64,000 bases of DNA. Source: Ignavibacteriales bacterium. Lineage in GTDB: Bacteria > Bacteroidota > Ignavibacteria > UBA10030 > SZUA-254. The notes under the pieces were generated by a model that did no database searches, had not been told where the DNA came from, and worked only from the letters and a program-made list of their open reading frames with translations. This document shows, in pieces, positions 20,013-28,289 of this stretch (its first letter is position 1; each line of letters opens with the position of its first letter). The stretch is taken from positions 1 to 64,000 of the forward strand of contig JACRMQ010000005.1 of assembly GCA_016214905.1 (NCBI GenBank), in the 5' to 3' direction. The position numbers were made by a program, and so were the translations under genes.

Positions 20013-20048
20013 TACAATAAATACCGGATTTATGAAAAGGAACTTTGA
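20013..20048 (+). pseudogene. Displaced 3' tail of a GNAT-like gene
   Basis: Seen: the codons here read PYNKYRIYEKEL-stop, against LYKKYRIYEKELT-stop at the end of the intact gene at 17490. About 27 of 32 aligned bases match and several differences are synonymous (aga/cgg, gag/gaa, aaa/aag). It starts 20 bases after the phosphatase stop codon. It is a relic of the end of a related gene, not of the resident copy by recent duplication. Confidence 0.7.
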
Positions 20049-20082
20049 TATTACGGATAGCTACTCATACATCGTCCCCTTC

Positions 20083-20102
20083 CCTGCCTGCCAGCAGGCA
20101 GG
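20083..20102. repeat. Short perfect palindrome
   Basis: Seen: cctgcctgc (20083-20091) and gcaggcagg (20094-20102) around two bases, inside a larger imperfect pair ccccttcc / gaaagggga. It resembles small dispersed palindromes. The rest of 20049-20378 shows no gene that I can support; one ORF of 37 codons (20235-20348) lacks a ribosome binding site. Confidence 0.5.
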
Positions 20103-20378
20103 TCTAATTTTAGAGAAAGGGGAGCGTTTGGGTGGAGGTTGAGTTCAATTAATTCTCCACCCGGATTTTCAAACAATATATTTCTTAAACGAGTGGTTGC
20201 AATTTAAATATGAGTGTTGTACATTCAAATCGAAATGAAAATTATAAATAATATGGAGGACACTCTAGTTTTGGGAAAGGTACTCATCACAGAAAATCCA
20301 ATAATCGTGGCATTTATAAACGGGAAAAAAGAATTGTTAATACATTAGTTATATGATATGCCGCTCGGATAAACAGTT

Positions 20379-21275
20379 ATGAATGGTAAATGTCTTCTTT
20401 GTTCAAAGAACAGGACACTCATATTAAGCCACATTATTGCCAAGTTCGTTTTTGCTTACTTGAAAGAATCTGCCCCAAGTGCTATACGTACAGTTTCTGT
20501 ACCAAATCAACGAGTCCAAGATGGAATCAAAGATTACCTACTATGTGGAGAATGCGAGCAACTTTTTGGAACATGGGAAAAAGCTTTTTCTGAGTGTATC
20601 TTCCTCCCATTGCACGACCCATCGCCAATGACTTCTCCTATTCGATATGAATCGTGGGCAATCAAATTTGCAGTCTCAGTTTCATGGAGAGTATTACATC
20701 ATTACTTAGAAACCGCTTCATCGGAGTTTACTGAAAAACAGATGGAGTATACTAGACGTGCTTTCACAGCTTGGCGTTCATTTCTTCTAGAAAAACAAAA
20801 ACATCCAGGTGAATTCGAACAACATCTATTACTTTTAGATACGGTCGAAAACCATACGGCGAGCGATACATCTCCATTCTTGAACCGTTATTTCTTAAGG
20901 ACGATTCACATGGATTTACTAACAACTGATACATCCATCATGATTTACACCAAGATGTGCCGTATTATTATTTTTGGCTTTATACGTCAGAATAATTCAA
21001 ATAGATGGAAAGGAACAAAATTACATATCAACCATGGCACGATAGTTCCAAGAACAAGATATATTATACCGGCTGGCTTAGCTGCTTATTTTAATGAGAA
21101 AGCGGACGAAGCAAAGGCTGCATTGAATTCTTTATCACCAAATCAAGAACGCAAAGTTGAAAACGCAATTAAACAGAATCTTGATGGAATTGCAAATTCA
21201 GAGATATTTCGTGCAATAGCATCAGATTTTGCTCAATCTGGAACAAAAGCATTCAAGGAACAGAAGAAACGATAA
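20379..21275 (+). CDS. Zinc-finger/HNH-like protein of accessory regions
   Basis: 298 residues. Seen: an N-terminal metal-binding unit with C5xxC8, LILSHIIAKFVF (H18) and DYLLCGECEQLFG (C56xxC59), as in treble-clef HNH-related proteins, followed by about 230 residues without recognisable motifs. The CxxC...SHI.(P/A)KF...CxxCE arrangement recurs in a widespread uncharacterised family, often in variable regions. The first H of an HNH site is present but I cannot place the later catalytic residues, so nuclease activity is not established. No Shine-Dalgarno sequence. It stands alone between two relics of the flanking genes. Confidence 0.7.
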   Translation: MNGKCLLCSKNRTLILSHIIAKFVFAYLKESAPSAIRTVSVPNQRVQDGIKDYLLCGECEQLFGTWEKAFSECIFLPLHDPSPMTSPIRYESWAIKFAVSVSWRVLHHYLETASSEFTEKQMEYTRRAFTAWRSFLLEKQKHPGEFEQHLLLLDTVENHTASDTSPFLNRYFLRTIHMDLLTTDTSIMIYTKMCRIIIFGFIRQNNSNRWKGTKLHINHGTIVPRTRYIIPAGLAAYFNEKADEAKAALNSLSPNQERKVENAIKQNLDGIANSEIFRAIASDFAQSGTKAFKEQKKR

Positions 21276-21403
21276 AAGGCTAAACAAATACATCGAACTT
21301 TTATGAACGGTATATAACATAACACTATGTACCCATTCCGTTCGTGCGTCATTGCGCGTGCACGGCTTGTGCACCTTGTTTACGCTACATGCCCTTCATC
21401 TTA
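21276..21403. other. GC-richer spacer with gtgcac palindromes
   Basis: No gene seen. Between about 21341 and 21400 the composition is GC-richer than the surroundings and includes gtgcac-ggctt-gtgcac. An integron attC site was considered and not supported (see rejected). It ends at the tandem stop codons of the flippase relic. Confidence 0.35.
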
Positions 21404-21520
21404 TTACCTACTCTTCCAAAGTCTTTCCATTACAGAAATCTCTCCTGCTTTAAAAAACCTCATCAAATACATCAGCATCAAGAAAAGTACAATCAGGAAT
21501 ATATTCCAAAGAAAAACTAT
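21404..21520 (-). pseudogene. Displaced 3' tail of a flippase gene
   Basis: Seen on the minus strand: 38 sense codons and a stop (TAA TAA) that match the C-terminal part of the intact flippase at 22260-23768; 29 of 38 residues are identical (e.g. IFLIVLFLMLMYLM) and about 84% of bases. The intact gene continues 12 residues further, so this relic has its own C-terminus and comes from a related, not identical, gene. It lies in the same orientation as the intact gene, about 890 bases away, with the toxin-antitoxin pair between. Confidence 0.8.
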
Positions 21521-21581
21521 CTCCTGCCAAGTTGTAGAAATCCGAAAGTTTGCTTATGTTTTATATGAAAGGAGAAATGAT

Positions 21582-21806
21582 ATGACAGTTCAGCAGATAG
21601 AAAAACAGGTATTAAAATTAGATGCATATTCTCGTGCAAAGCTTGCAAGCAAGCTTCTATCAAGTCTTGACGAACTTTCCGACGTAGAAAATGAAAAATT
21701 ATGGACAGAAGAAGCAATCCGTCGACACAACGAGCTATCGAGCGGTAAAGCGAAACCCAGGTCAGCGAAAGTAGTATTCATGAATGCACGAGCACGACTG
21801 AAATGA
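21582..21806 (+). CDS. Antitoxin of the addiction-module component family
   Basis: 74 residues. The start is set by GGAG 7 bases before the ATG at 21582; a longer reading frame runs upstream but crosses the flippase relic. Seen: TVQQIEKQVLKLDAYSRAKLASKLLSSLDE, read in parts, which matches the small helical antitoxins of the putative addiction module component family (TIGR02574). It would bind and neutralise the toxin encoded next and repress its own promoter. The stop overlaps the toxin ATG by 4 bases. Confidence 0.85.
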   Translation: MTVQQIEKQVLKLDAYSRAKLASKLLSSLDELSDVENEKLWTEEAIRRHNELSSGKAKPRSAKVVFMNARARLK

Positions 21807-22105
21807 TTAAAACTGTTTCATTTCACGAAATGGCAGAGTTAGAGTTGTATGAAGCCGCGAAATATTATGAATCACAAGCGTCTGGTCTAGGATTAGTCTT
21901 TCTCAATGAAGTCAAGCATGCCACAAAAGCTATTCAACAAAATCCCGAATCATCCCCACGAATCTTAAAAATTGTTCATCGAAAATTATTACGGCGTTTT
22001 CCGTACAGCATAATGTACTCTATCATAGATGAATCAATTTATATCCTGGCAATAGCGAATCAAAAACGACGTCCGTTTTATTGGCGGAATCGGAAAGAAA
22101 CCTAG
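21803..22105 (+). CDS. RelE/ParE-type toxin
   Basis: 100 residues. Seen: FHEMAELELYEAAKYYESQ, LGLVFLNEV, PESSPRIL, RKLLRRFPYSIMYSI and the end IANQKRRPFYWRNR, the pattern of ParE/RelE toxins paired with TIGR02574 antitoxins. The target (gyrase or mRNA in the ribosome) cannot be told from sequence. ATGA overlap with the antitoxin gives coupled translation. The pair is convergent with the flippase gene, 154 bases away. Confidence 0.9.
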   Translation: MIKTVSFHEMAELELYEAAKYYESQASGLGLVFLNEVKHATKAIQQNPESSPRILKIVHRKLLRRFPYSIMYSIIDESIYILAIANQKRRPFYWRNRKET

Positions 22106-22259
22106 AAGAATAAATAATTTATTGTCTTACCCTCCTTCAAAGTTACTTTATAACAAAGATATCTTTTCTTTTATAAACTTCCTTACTTAATTTAAAGCAA
22201 GGGTATACCCTAATAATCCATTTGCAATAATAAGGATATAATCTTACAATACGCCGCGC

Positions 22260-23768
22260 TTAAATACTATCAGAAATATCACTAACTCCTTTTTCTTCTC
22301 TCCTGTTCCAGAGTTTTTTTATTACAGAAATTTCTCCCGTTTTAAAAAACTTCATCAAATACATCAGCATTAAGAAAAGCACAATCAAAAATATTTTCCA
22401 GAGAAAACCAATTACCGCCGTGCCGGACAACGCCTCAACCGGCATGAAATAATATAACATTATCACGACCGATGCCGAACTGGTAACCTTAAGCAAGCGG
22501 CTGAACTCATAGTTCACCGGATATATACGCTGGACAACGATATACATAGTCACAGCCATGATGAAGTAAGCAATAAACGTTGCCCACGCCGCACCCAACA
22601 TTCCGAAAGGAGGAATCAATAGAAAGTTTGCCGCGACATTCACAAAAGCGCCAATACCTGTAACAAGAGGTGAATACTTGGTTTTCTTCTCAATATAAAT
22701 TCCCGCTGAGAGATTTGTAGAGATGCCGAGGAATAAATAACCAAGCAAGACAACCGGCACAATATTCAAACCACTCCAGTAACTTTGTCCGATTATATGC
22801 CTGCCGAAAATACTGATCTTCGCAAAATCTCCGATGAAGAAAGTCAGCACTAAAAAGATTGCCGACATAAACAGGACAAGATAAGTCAGCACGCGCGCGA
22901 AGATTTCTTTCGCATTCGCTTCTTTAGACATCGAAAAATAAAATGGTCTCCATGCATAATCGTACATTGAAACAATCAACATCATGAAAATTCCTAACCG
23001 GTAATTCGCCTGATAGATTCCAACGGTCGCATCATCCGTAAGCGCGCGGAGAATTGGCCGATCAATAACTTGGATTGCCATTGCCGCAAGTCCCGACGGA
23101 ATATACGGTAATCCGAACTTCATCAGTGCCTTCCAGAGCGGCAGGTTGAATTCTTCTGTGAGATAACGGAATATTGTCGGCATCAGTATCAATACCGTCA
23201 GTGCAGAAGCGGCAAGTCCGCTTATGAACACTCCAATCACACCCATCCTGAAGACGAGAAGAAGAATGAGATTCATTCCCACATTCACAACTATGTTAAG
23301 AAACTTGATCGTCGCGAACAGTTTCGCTTTGTGCTCCATCCTCAGCGCCGCGAACGGAATGATTGCAATCGCATCGAATGCTAAAATGCCTACTGTATAA
23401 AGCAGGATCGATTCATATTCTATCGGAACATTTATCATTTTCAATATCGGCGATGCGAGTAAAGCGAGTACCATTGAAAAAATAAACGACGTACCAAGAA
23501 GCGATATGAACGGTGTACTGAAATTTTGCTTTGCTGTTCCAATCTCCAGTGTTGATGAATATTTAAAATACGCAGATTCCATCCCGTAAGAATAAAAGAC
23601 ATTAACGAAAGCGATCAGGGAATAAACATAAGCAACAATCCCGTAATCGCCCGGGGCAAGAACGTTTGTATAAAACGGAACGAGAAGAAAATTAAGGAAG
23701 CGGCCGAGAATGGTGCTTATGCCGTAAATTGCCGTCTCGGTTCCGAGTCGCTTAATTTGCTGAAACAT
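22260..23768 (-). CDS. Polysaccharide flippase (MATE/Wzx-like)
   Basis: 502 residues with about 14 membrane helices. Seen: N-terminal MFQQIKRLGTETAIYGIST followed by ILGRFLNFLLVPFYTNVLAPGDYGIVAYV, read in parts, typical of polysaccharide biosynthesis exporters that move lipid-linked sugars across the inner membrane. A second flippase is in the cluster at 39291, so this one may handle another glycan. The ATG follows the nadC stop codon directly. The 3' end is a duplication boundary: a diverged copy of its C-terminal region is at 21404-21520. Confidence 0.88.
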   Translation of the reverse strand: MFQQIKRLGTETAIYGISTILGRFLNFLLVPFYTNVLAPGDYGIVAYVYSLIAFVNVFYSYGMESAYFKYSSTLEIGTAKQNFSTPFISLLGTSFIFSMVLALLASPILKMINVPIEYESILLYTVGILAFDAIAIIPFAALRMEHKAKLFATIKFLNIVVNVGMNLILLLVFRMGVIGVFISGLAASALTVLILMPTIFRYLTEEFNLPLWKALMKFGLPYIPSGLAAMAIQVIDRPILRALTDDATVGIYQANYRLGIFMMLIVSMYDYAWRPFYFSMSKEANAKEIFARVLTYLVLFMSAIFLVLTFFIGDFAKISIFGRHIIGQSYWSGLNIVPVVLLGYLFLGISTNLSAGIYIEKKTKYSPLVTGIGAFVNVAANFLLIPPFGMLGAAWATFIAYFIMAVTMYIVVQRIYPVNYEFSRLLKVTSSASVVIMLYYFMPVEALSGTAVIGFLWKIFLIVLFLMLMYLMKFFKTGEISVIKKLWNRREEKGVSDISDSI

Positions 23769-24641
23769 TCAGACAGATTTTGGTAAGTGAATAACCTTTA
23801 AAGAAATATCGAGCGCTTTCGGAGAGTGTGTGAGAGCTCCGACAGAAATAAAATCGACTCCCGTTTCCGCAACAGTTCGAACATTTTGCAATGTCACATT
23901 TCCGGATGCTTCCACCTCCACTCGATGACCGATGAGTTCAACCGCTTTTTTCATTCCATCAATCGAGTAATTATCGAGCATGATACGGTGGATTTCTTTA
24001 AATTTCAATGCCTCTTTTACTTCATCGATATTTTTTGTTTCAACTTCGATTTTTATCTTATATTTTTTTGTTGAAAGGAAATCCAGACAAAGTTCGATTG
24101 CACGCGTTATTCCTCCTGCCGAAGCGATATGGTTATCCTTAATTAAAACCATTTCGTCTAATCCGAACCTGTGGTTCGTACCGCCGCCTAACTTGACAGA
24201 TAATTTATCCAGATATCGCAATCCCGGAGCGGTTTTCCGTGTATCGGTTATTTTCGCACGGGTTCCACGAACAGCTTCGACAAACTTCGAAGTTATGGTT
24301 GCTATACCGCTCATCCGCTGAACAATATTCAGCACGGTGCGTTCTGCCCGTAATATAGATCCGAATGAACCATCAACCGCACCGATAATCGTATTGGTAT
24401 CGACAATCGATCCATCGGCGATGAAATGTTTGAACTGCAGTTCCGGATCGATAAAATGAAATATTTTTTCGGCGATTTCAATTCCTGCAACAATTCCCTG
24501 CTCTTTCGCCAGCATTTCGCCGTGCCCCAATAAATCGGGTGGTACAATCGACTCGGTTGTGATATCCCCGAGTCCGACATCTTCAACTATCGCTTCTTGG
24601 ATTATTTGATTAATTTGTCCGTTATCGTAATGCTGATCCAT
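23769..24641 (-). CDS. Nicotinate-nucleotide pyrophosphorylase
   Basis: About 290 residues. Makes nicotinate mononucleotide from quinolinate and PRPP in NAD synthesis. Seen: EDVGLGDITTESIV, AERTVLNIVQRMSGIAT, ITDTRKTAPGLRYLDKLSV, GGGTNHRFGLDEMVLIKDNH and EVEASGNV (the longer ones read in parts), carrying the phosphate and quinolinate binding Arg/Lys/His residues. I chose the ATG at 24641 (a second ATG at 24644 is adjacent) because GGAGGG ends a few bases upstream; an in-frame start at 24668 is upstream of that signal. It overlaps the Trm112-like gene by about 20 bases. No nadA or nadB is in the window. Confidence 0.93.
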   Translation of the reverse strand: MDQHYDNGQINQIIQEAIVEDVGLGDITTESIVPPDLLGHGEMLAKEQGIVAGIEIAEKIFHFIDPELQFKHFIADGSIVDTNTIIGAVDGSFGSILRAERTVLNIVQRMSGIATITSKFVEAVRGTRAKITDTRKTAPGLRYLDKLSVKLGGGTNHRFGLDEMVLIKDNHIASAGGITRAIELCLDFLSTKKYKIKIEVETKNIDEVKEALKFKEIHRIMLDNYSIDGMKKAVELIGHRVEVEASGNVTLQNVRTVAETGVDFISVGALTHSPKALDISLKVIHLPKSV

Positions 24642-24810
24642 CATTTCCCTCCAAATTATTATCATCAATTATTAATATTGGAATATCATTTTCGATTTTA
24701 TAAATCTTATCGCATTTTAAACATTTGAGTTGATTTTCTTTTTCATTATAATCAAGGTCATCGAGACACTTCGGGCAGCAGATTATTTTTAACAATTCCT
24801 GAGATAGCAT
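24622..24810 (-). CDS. Trm112-like/UPF0434 zinc-ribbon protein
   Basis: 62 residues. Seen: LLKIICCPKCLDDLDY then QLKCLKCDKIYKIENDIPILI, two CxxC pairs in the arrangement of Trm112p-like/YcaR small proteins. In the family they bind zinc and often activate methyltransferases or sit near lipid A and cell-surface genes. The stop lies inside the nadC 5' end. Length is normal (about 60). Confidence 0.85.
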   Translation of the reverse strand: MLSQELLKIICCPKCLDDLDYNEKENQLKCLKCDKIYKIENDIPILIIDDNNLEGNDGSALR

Positions 24811-24822
24811 CTCGTTTTCTCC

Positions 24823-25251
24823 TTATCTATTTTTAAGTGTATCGGAAAACAATTTTGATACGACATCAAGAAATATTTTCGGTGCGCGTGTCGGCTTCCC
24901 GGTCAGCGCATTTATGAAACCGTGTTTCGTGTAACCGGCAACAAGTAACTCGTTAGAGTCCGCATTCAAGATTGCGTATTCAATAGTGATGCGCGCTTGA
25001 GGCGCTTCCGTGAGCATTGTTTTAACATTAAGAAGGTCATCGTATCTTGCCGCTTTGAGGAATCTCGCATGAGCTTCTATGACCGGTAAATAAATTCCCA
25101 TTCCTTCAATTTTCGGATACGGAATCCCTATTTCGCGCAATAAATCGGAGCGCCCTTGCTCAAAATATTCGAGATATTTCGCATGATACACCATCTTCAT
25201 CTGATCTGTATCGGCATAACGAACGCGAATTTTAGTGTCAATGGAGACCAT
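24823..25251 (-). CDS. Acyl-CoA thioesterase (4HBT, YbgC-like)
   Basis: 142 residues with the hot-dog fold. Seen: VRYADTDQMKMVYHAKYLEYFEQGRSDLLRE, read in parts, with the catalytic Asp in the RYADTDQMKMVYHA motif used by 4-hydroxybenzoyl-CoA thioesterases; YITVIEAHARFLKAARYDDLL-like region follows. It hydrolyses acyl-CoA; in some bacteria YbgC works with the Tol-Pal envelope system, but no tol genes are here. Upstream lie AT-rich phrase-like repeats (25263-25320). Confidence 0.9.
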   Translation of the reverse strand: MVSIDTKIRVRYADTDQMKMVYHAKYLEYFEQGRSDLLREIGIPYPKIEGMGIYLPVIEAHARFLKAARYDDLLNVKTMLTEAPQARITIEYAILNADSNELLVAGYTKHGFINALTGKPTRAPKIFLDVVSKLFSDTLKNR

Positions 25252-25322
25252 CGATAGTTGTGGGATGTGGAATATGAGTTATGAGTTATTGATATTTTTA
25301 CTTTTTACTTTTTAATTTTGCA

Positions 25323-26273
25323 TTATTCTTCATACTCGCCCATCTTAGAAAATTTTTCTACACGTTTTTCGATTAACTTATCAGTTTTAAGTTTTTTTAA
25401 TTTCGAAATTTCTTCCAACAAAATTCCTTTTAGAATTTCTGCCGCTTGCAGCGGATTTCTGTGAGCGCCACCCAGTGGTTCCGGCACTATCCTGTCAATA
25501 ATCCCCTGTGCAAGTAAATCGGGAGCGGTTAGTTTCAATGCTTCGGCAGCTTGTTCTTTAAAGTTCCAGCTTCTCCATAGAATGCTTGAGCATGACTCCG
25601 GAGAAATAACAGAGTACCATGTATTTTCCATCATTAAAACTCTATCGCCAACACCGAGACCGAGAGCGCCACCAGACGCTCCTTCACCGATAATGACAAT
25701 CACTATAGGAACAGGTAAATGCGACATCTCGAATAAATTTCTCGCAATTGCCTCAGCTTGTCCGCGTTCTTCCGCTTCCAATCCCGGGAAAGCTCCCGGC
25801 GTATCGATAAGAGTAATTACTGGACGTTTAAATTTTGCCGCGAGCTTCATCAATCTTAAAGCTTTACGATAACCTTCGGGATTCATCATCCCGAAATTTC
25901 TGTAAACGTTTGATTTTGTATCACGACCTTTCTGCTGCCCGATTATCATCACCGGTTCACTCCCCAAAAATGCAAGTCCGCCCACAACCGCTTTATCATC
26001 ACGGAACGAGCGGTCACCATGAAGTTCTATGAAATCGGTTGTCATCATATTTATATAGTCGAGGGTATAAGGCCTATCAGGATGACGAGCAAGTTGAACT
26101 TTTTGCCAGCGAGTCAATCCTTCGTACACAGATTTACGGAGTTGATTGACTTTTTCTTCCAACGTGGTTATTTCCTCGCCGAGATCCAGCGACTCGGAAT
26201 ATTTTTTCATCTCCGCTATCTTTTTCTCCAGCTCAATAATCGGTTTTTCAAATTCTAGTACCGTTTTTGCCAT
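25323..26273 (-). CDS. Acetyl-CoA carboxylase carboxyltransferase alpha
   Basis: 316 residues; forms with AccD the carboxyltransferase that makes malonyl-CoA for fatty acid synthesis. Seen: the N-terminal coiled segment, [82 protein letters not shown] and [10 protein letters not shown], all AccA hallmarks. Length is normal. Its ATG shares a base with the upstream glycosyltransferase stop (TGATG), tying lipid and surface-glycan genes into one transcript. Confidence 0.97.
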   Translation of the reverse strand: MAKTVLEFEKPIIELEKKIAEMKKYSESLDLGEEITTLEEKVNQLRKSVYEGLTRWQKVQLARHPDRPYTLDYINMMTTDFIELHGDRSFRDDKAVVGGLAFLGSEPVMIIGQQKGRDTKSNVYRNFGMMNPEGYRKALRLMKLAAKFKRPVITLIDTPGAFPGLEAEERGQAEAIARNLFEMSHLPVPIVIVIIGEGASGGALGLGVGDRVLMMENTWYSVISPESCSSILWRSWNFKEQAAEALKLTAPDLLAQGIIDRIVPEPLGGAHRNPLQAAEILKGILLEEISKLKKLKTDKLIEKRVEKFSKMGEYEE

Positions 26274-28282
26274 CAGTAATTTCTTTCCTTCTTTATTATC
26301 ATAGTTATCGTCTTAATCAAAATCTCAAAATCAAGAATCAACGATTGATTCTTCGCGTAATACAAATTATAATTTTCAATCTCCTCGATTGTAAGGTCGT
26401 TTCGATAATTTAATTGAACCAGTCCTGTCACACCGTATTTCCCGCAATACTCATGCATTTTATTATCATCTGAAGATAATAAATAATTAGGAGGCCCAAC
26501 CAGACTCAATTTTCCTTTCATCACATCAGGAATTAATATAATTGTTTTTCCAAATTTTCCCAACGGGGCTGACGATTTTTTACGAATTAAAATAAACGGA
26601 TAAACTAACAATAATAAAATACCGGCGATTATTATATCGAATATTCTTTTCAGAATGCGTCTGGACGTTTTATTGATATTATAATCGATGTCAACCAGCG
26701 GTATATCATCAAGCTCATCGATATGCGTTTTACCAACTATGACATCGAGACTGCTTGGAACCATTCTGAAGTTCACAGCTCTGTTTGTGCCGCGCGCGAT
26801 CACCGTTAGAATATCTGTATAAGGAAGCGAATCTGTTGAAAATATCACATCTGAAACTCTTTTTTCTTCGATAATCTTACCAATATTGTCAATACTTCCG
26901 AGAATTTCAACTCCGGAAATTTGCTCTCCGATATATTTTCGAGACATATCGATAAATCCCACCACTTCGTAACCGTCATCAACGCGTGTTCGAAGTTTGC
27001 GCAGCAATTCCTCTCCTTTTTTATCGACTCCAACGATAAGAGTTCTGCGCCCGAACAAACTCCTTTTTTGATGTTCAGGGGATTTCAAAATGGAACGAGC
27101 GATCAACCGCCATCCGGGTAAAAGGAAAAAATTAAGGACTCCCGATATTGCAACGACCATCCGGCTGAAAGCGTATTGCTTGAAAAAGAATGTCAACGCT
27201 GAAAGTATTATATACCCGAATATCACCGCGCCACTCGCATGTGTTGCCGATAATTTCCGCTTTGTGTAAATGCCGAAAAAATACATCGAACTGATTATGA
27301 TTAAAGCGGGAACGATAAAAATAACCGGGTATGCGTGAGAAGGGAAATGTAATATTTCTCCGAACCAAATATATTCTCCGACCAATAAAGATAAATTCAC
27401 AAAAACAAAATCCGATATCGGCGCCTGCAATTGGCGGATCGATTTACTGATCAACGCGGCTAATTCTCTGACGGCAATTCCGAAACTTAACAATCCCGTG
27501 GAGATTATCCCCCTGGAGAAATGCTTTTTCACAAACAGCCGCATTGCTTCGTAAAACAATTTCACTTCATCTATGTTGCTGCGCCGTACACTTTCTCCTT
27601 TGTAATGGATCACTTGGGTTTCGTGTACATAATATATTTTCCATCCGGCTTCTTTAATGCGGTAACACCAATCAAGATCTTCCCCATACATGAAGAATTG
27701 CTCATCAAGTCCGCCAACTTCTTCCGCTACTTTCCGTCGCACGAACATGAACGATCCGCTAACTGCGTCGACTTCATAAGATTTTTCCGGGTCAAGATAT
27801 TCAAGATTATATTTCCCGAAAAGCGGAACACGTGGAAAAAGATTACTTAATCCGATAATTTTCGTGAAAGCAACCCAGGGTGATGGGAAACTGCGTCTGC
27901 AGGCAAGTTGTAATGATCCATCCGGATTGAGTATCTTACATCCTGCTAATCCTACATCCTTATTTCTTTCGAGAAAATTCAACATTATCTTAATTGTATT
28001 CTCTTGAAGTATGGTATCGGGATTCAGTAGTAGAAGATATTCTCCTTTGGATATACGAATACCCTGATTGTTAGCCGCCGCAAATCCCACATTTTTATTG
28101 TTTACCATTAAATTGATTTGCGGGAATTTTTGCCTCACCATCTCGATACTTCCATCGTCCGACGCGTTATCGACAACGATGATTTCACCGTCGATACCTT
28201 TGAGCGCTTTCAATACGGAGTTCAGAGAATTTTCTAAGAACGCGCGAACATTGTAATTTACTATGATTACCGAAACCTGCAT
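26273..28282 (-). CDS. GT2 glycosyltransferase fused to a degenerate phosphoglycosyl transferase
   Basis: 669 residues with two parts. Residues 1-250 are a GT-A family 2 glycosyltransferase ([27 protein letters not shown] as the DxD region, [19 protein letters not shown]) as in rhamnosyltransferases. Residues 290-400 carry several membrane helices, 410-540 a CoA-binding-like Rossmann domain ([16 protein letters not shown]), and 541-669 the end of a WcaJ/WbaP phosphoglycosyl transferase ([34 protein letters not shown]). Compared with the intact enzyme at 30717-32105, the stretch carrying KFRTM and the catalytic DE dyad is missing, about 50 residues. The second half is therefore predicted to be inactive. 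Confidence 0.88.
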   Translation of the reverse strand: MQVSVIIVNYNVRAFLENSLNSVLKALKGIDGEIIVVDNASDDGSIEMVRQKFPQINLMVNNKNVGFAAANNQGIRISKGEYLLLLNPDTILQENTIKIMLNFLERNKDVGLAGCKILNPDGSLQLACRRSFPSPWVAFTKIIGLSNLFPRVPLFGKYNLEYLDPEKSYEVDAVSGSFMFVRRKVAEEVGGLDEQFFMYGEDLDWCYRIKEAGWKIYYVHETQVIHYKGESVRRSNIDEVKLFYEAMRLFVKKHFSRGIISTGLLSFGIAVRELAALISKSIRQLQAPISDFVFVNLSLLVGEYIWFGEILHFPSHAYPVIFIVPALIIISSMYFFGIYTKRKLSATHASGAVIFGYIILSALTFFFKQYAFSRMVVAISGVLNFFLLPGWRLIARSILKSPEHQKRSLFGRRTLIVGVDKKGEELLRKLRTRVDDGYEVVGFIDMSRKYIGEQISGVEILGSIDNIGKIIEEKRVSDVIFSTDSLPYTDILTVIARGTNRAVNFRMVPSSLDVIVGKTHIDELDDIPLVDIDYNINKTSRRILKRIFDIIIAGILLLLVYPFILIRKKSSAPLGKFGKTIILIPDVMKGKLSLVGPPNYLLSSDDNKMHEYCGKYGVTGLVQLNYRNDLTIEEIENYNLYYAKNQSLILDFEILIKTITMIIKKERNY

Positions 28283-28289
28283 CGCCGTG

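Noticed and set aside
20235-20348. 37-codon ORF before the HNH-like gene
   Set aside because: No Shine-Dalgarno sequence or recognisable features; chance ORFs of this size are expected.
21295-21400. Possible integron attC-like site after the HNH-like gene
   Set aside because: ataac-type words and gtgcac palindromes are present, but the paired RYYYAAC / GTTRRRY core sites with proper spacing could not be found and there is no integrase.
20013-21520. Reading the two relics as an insertion sequence's terminal repeats
   Set aside because: They are not inverted or similar to each other; each matches a different flanking gene, so they are gene tails and not element ends.
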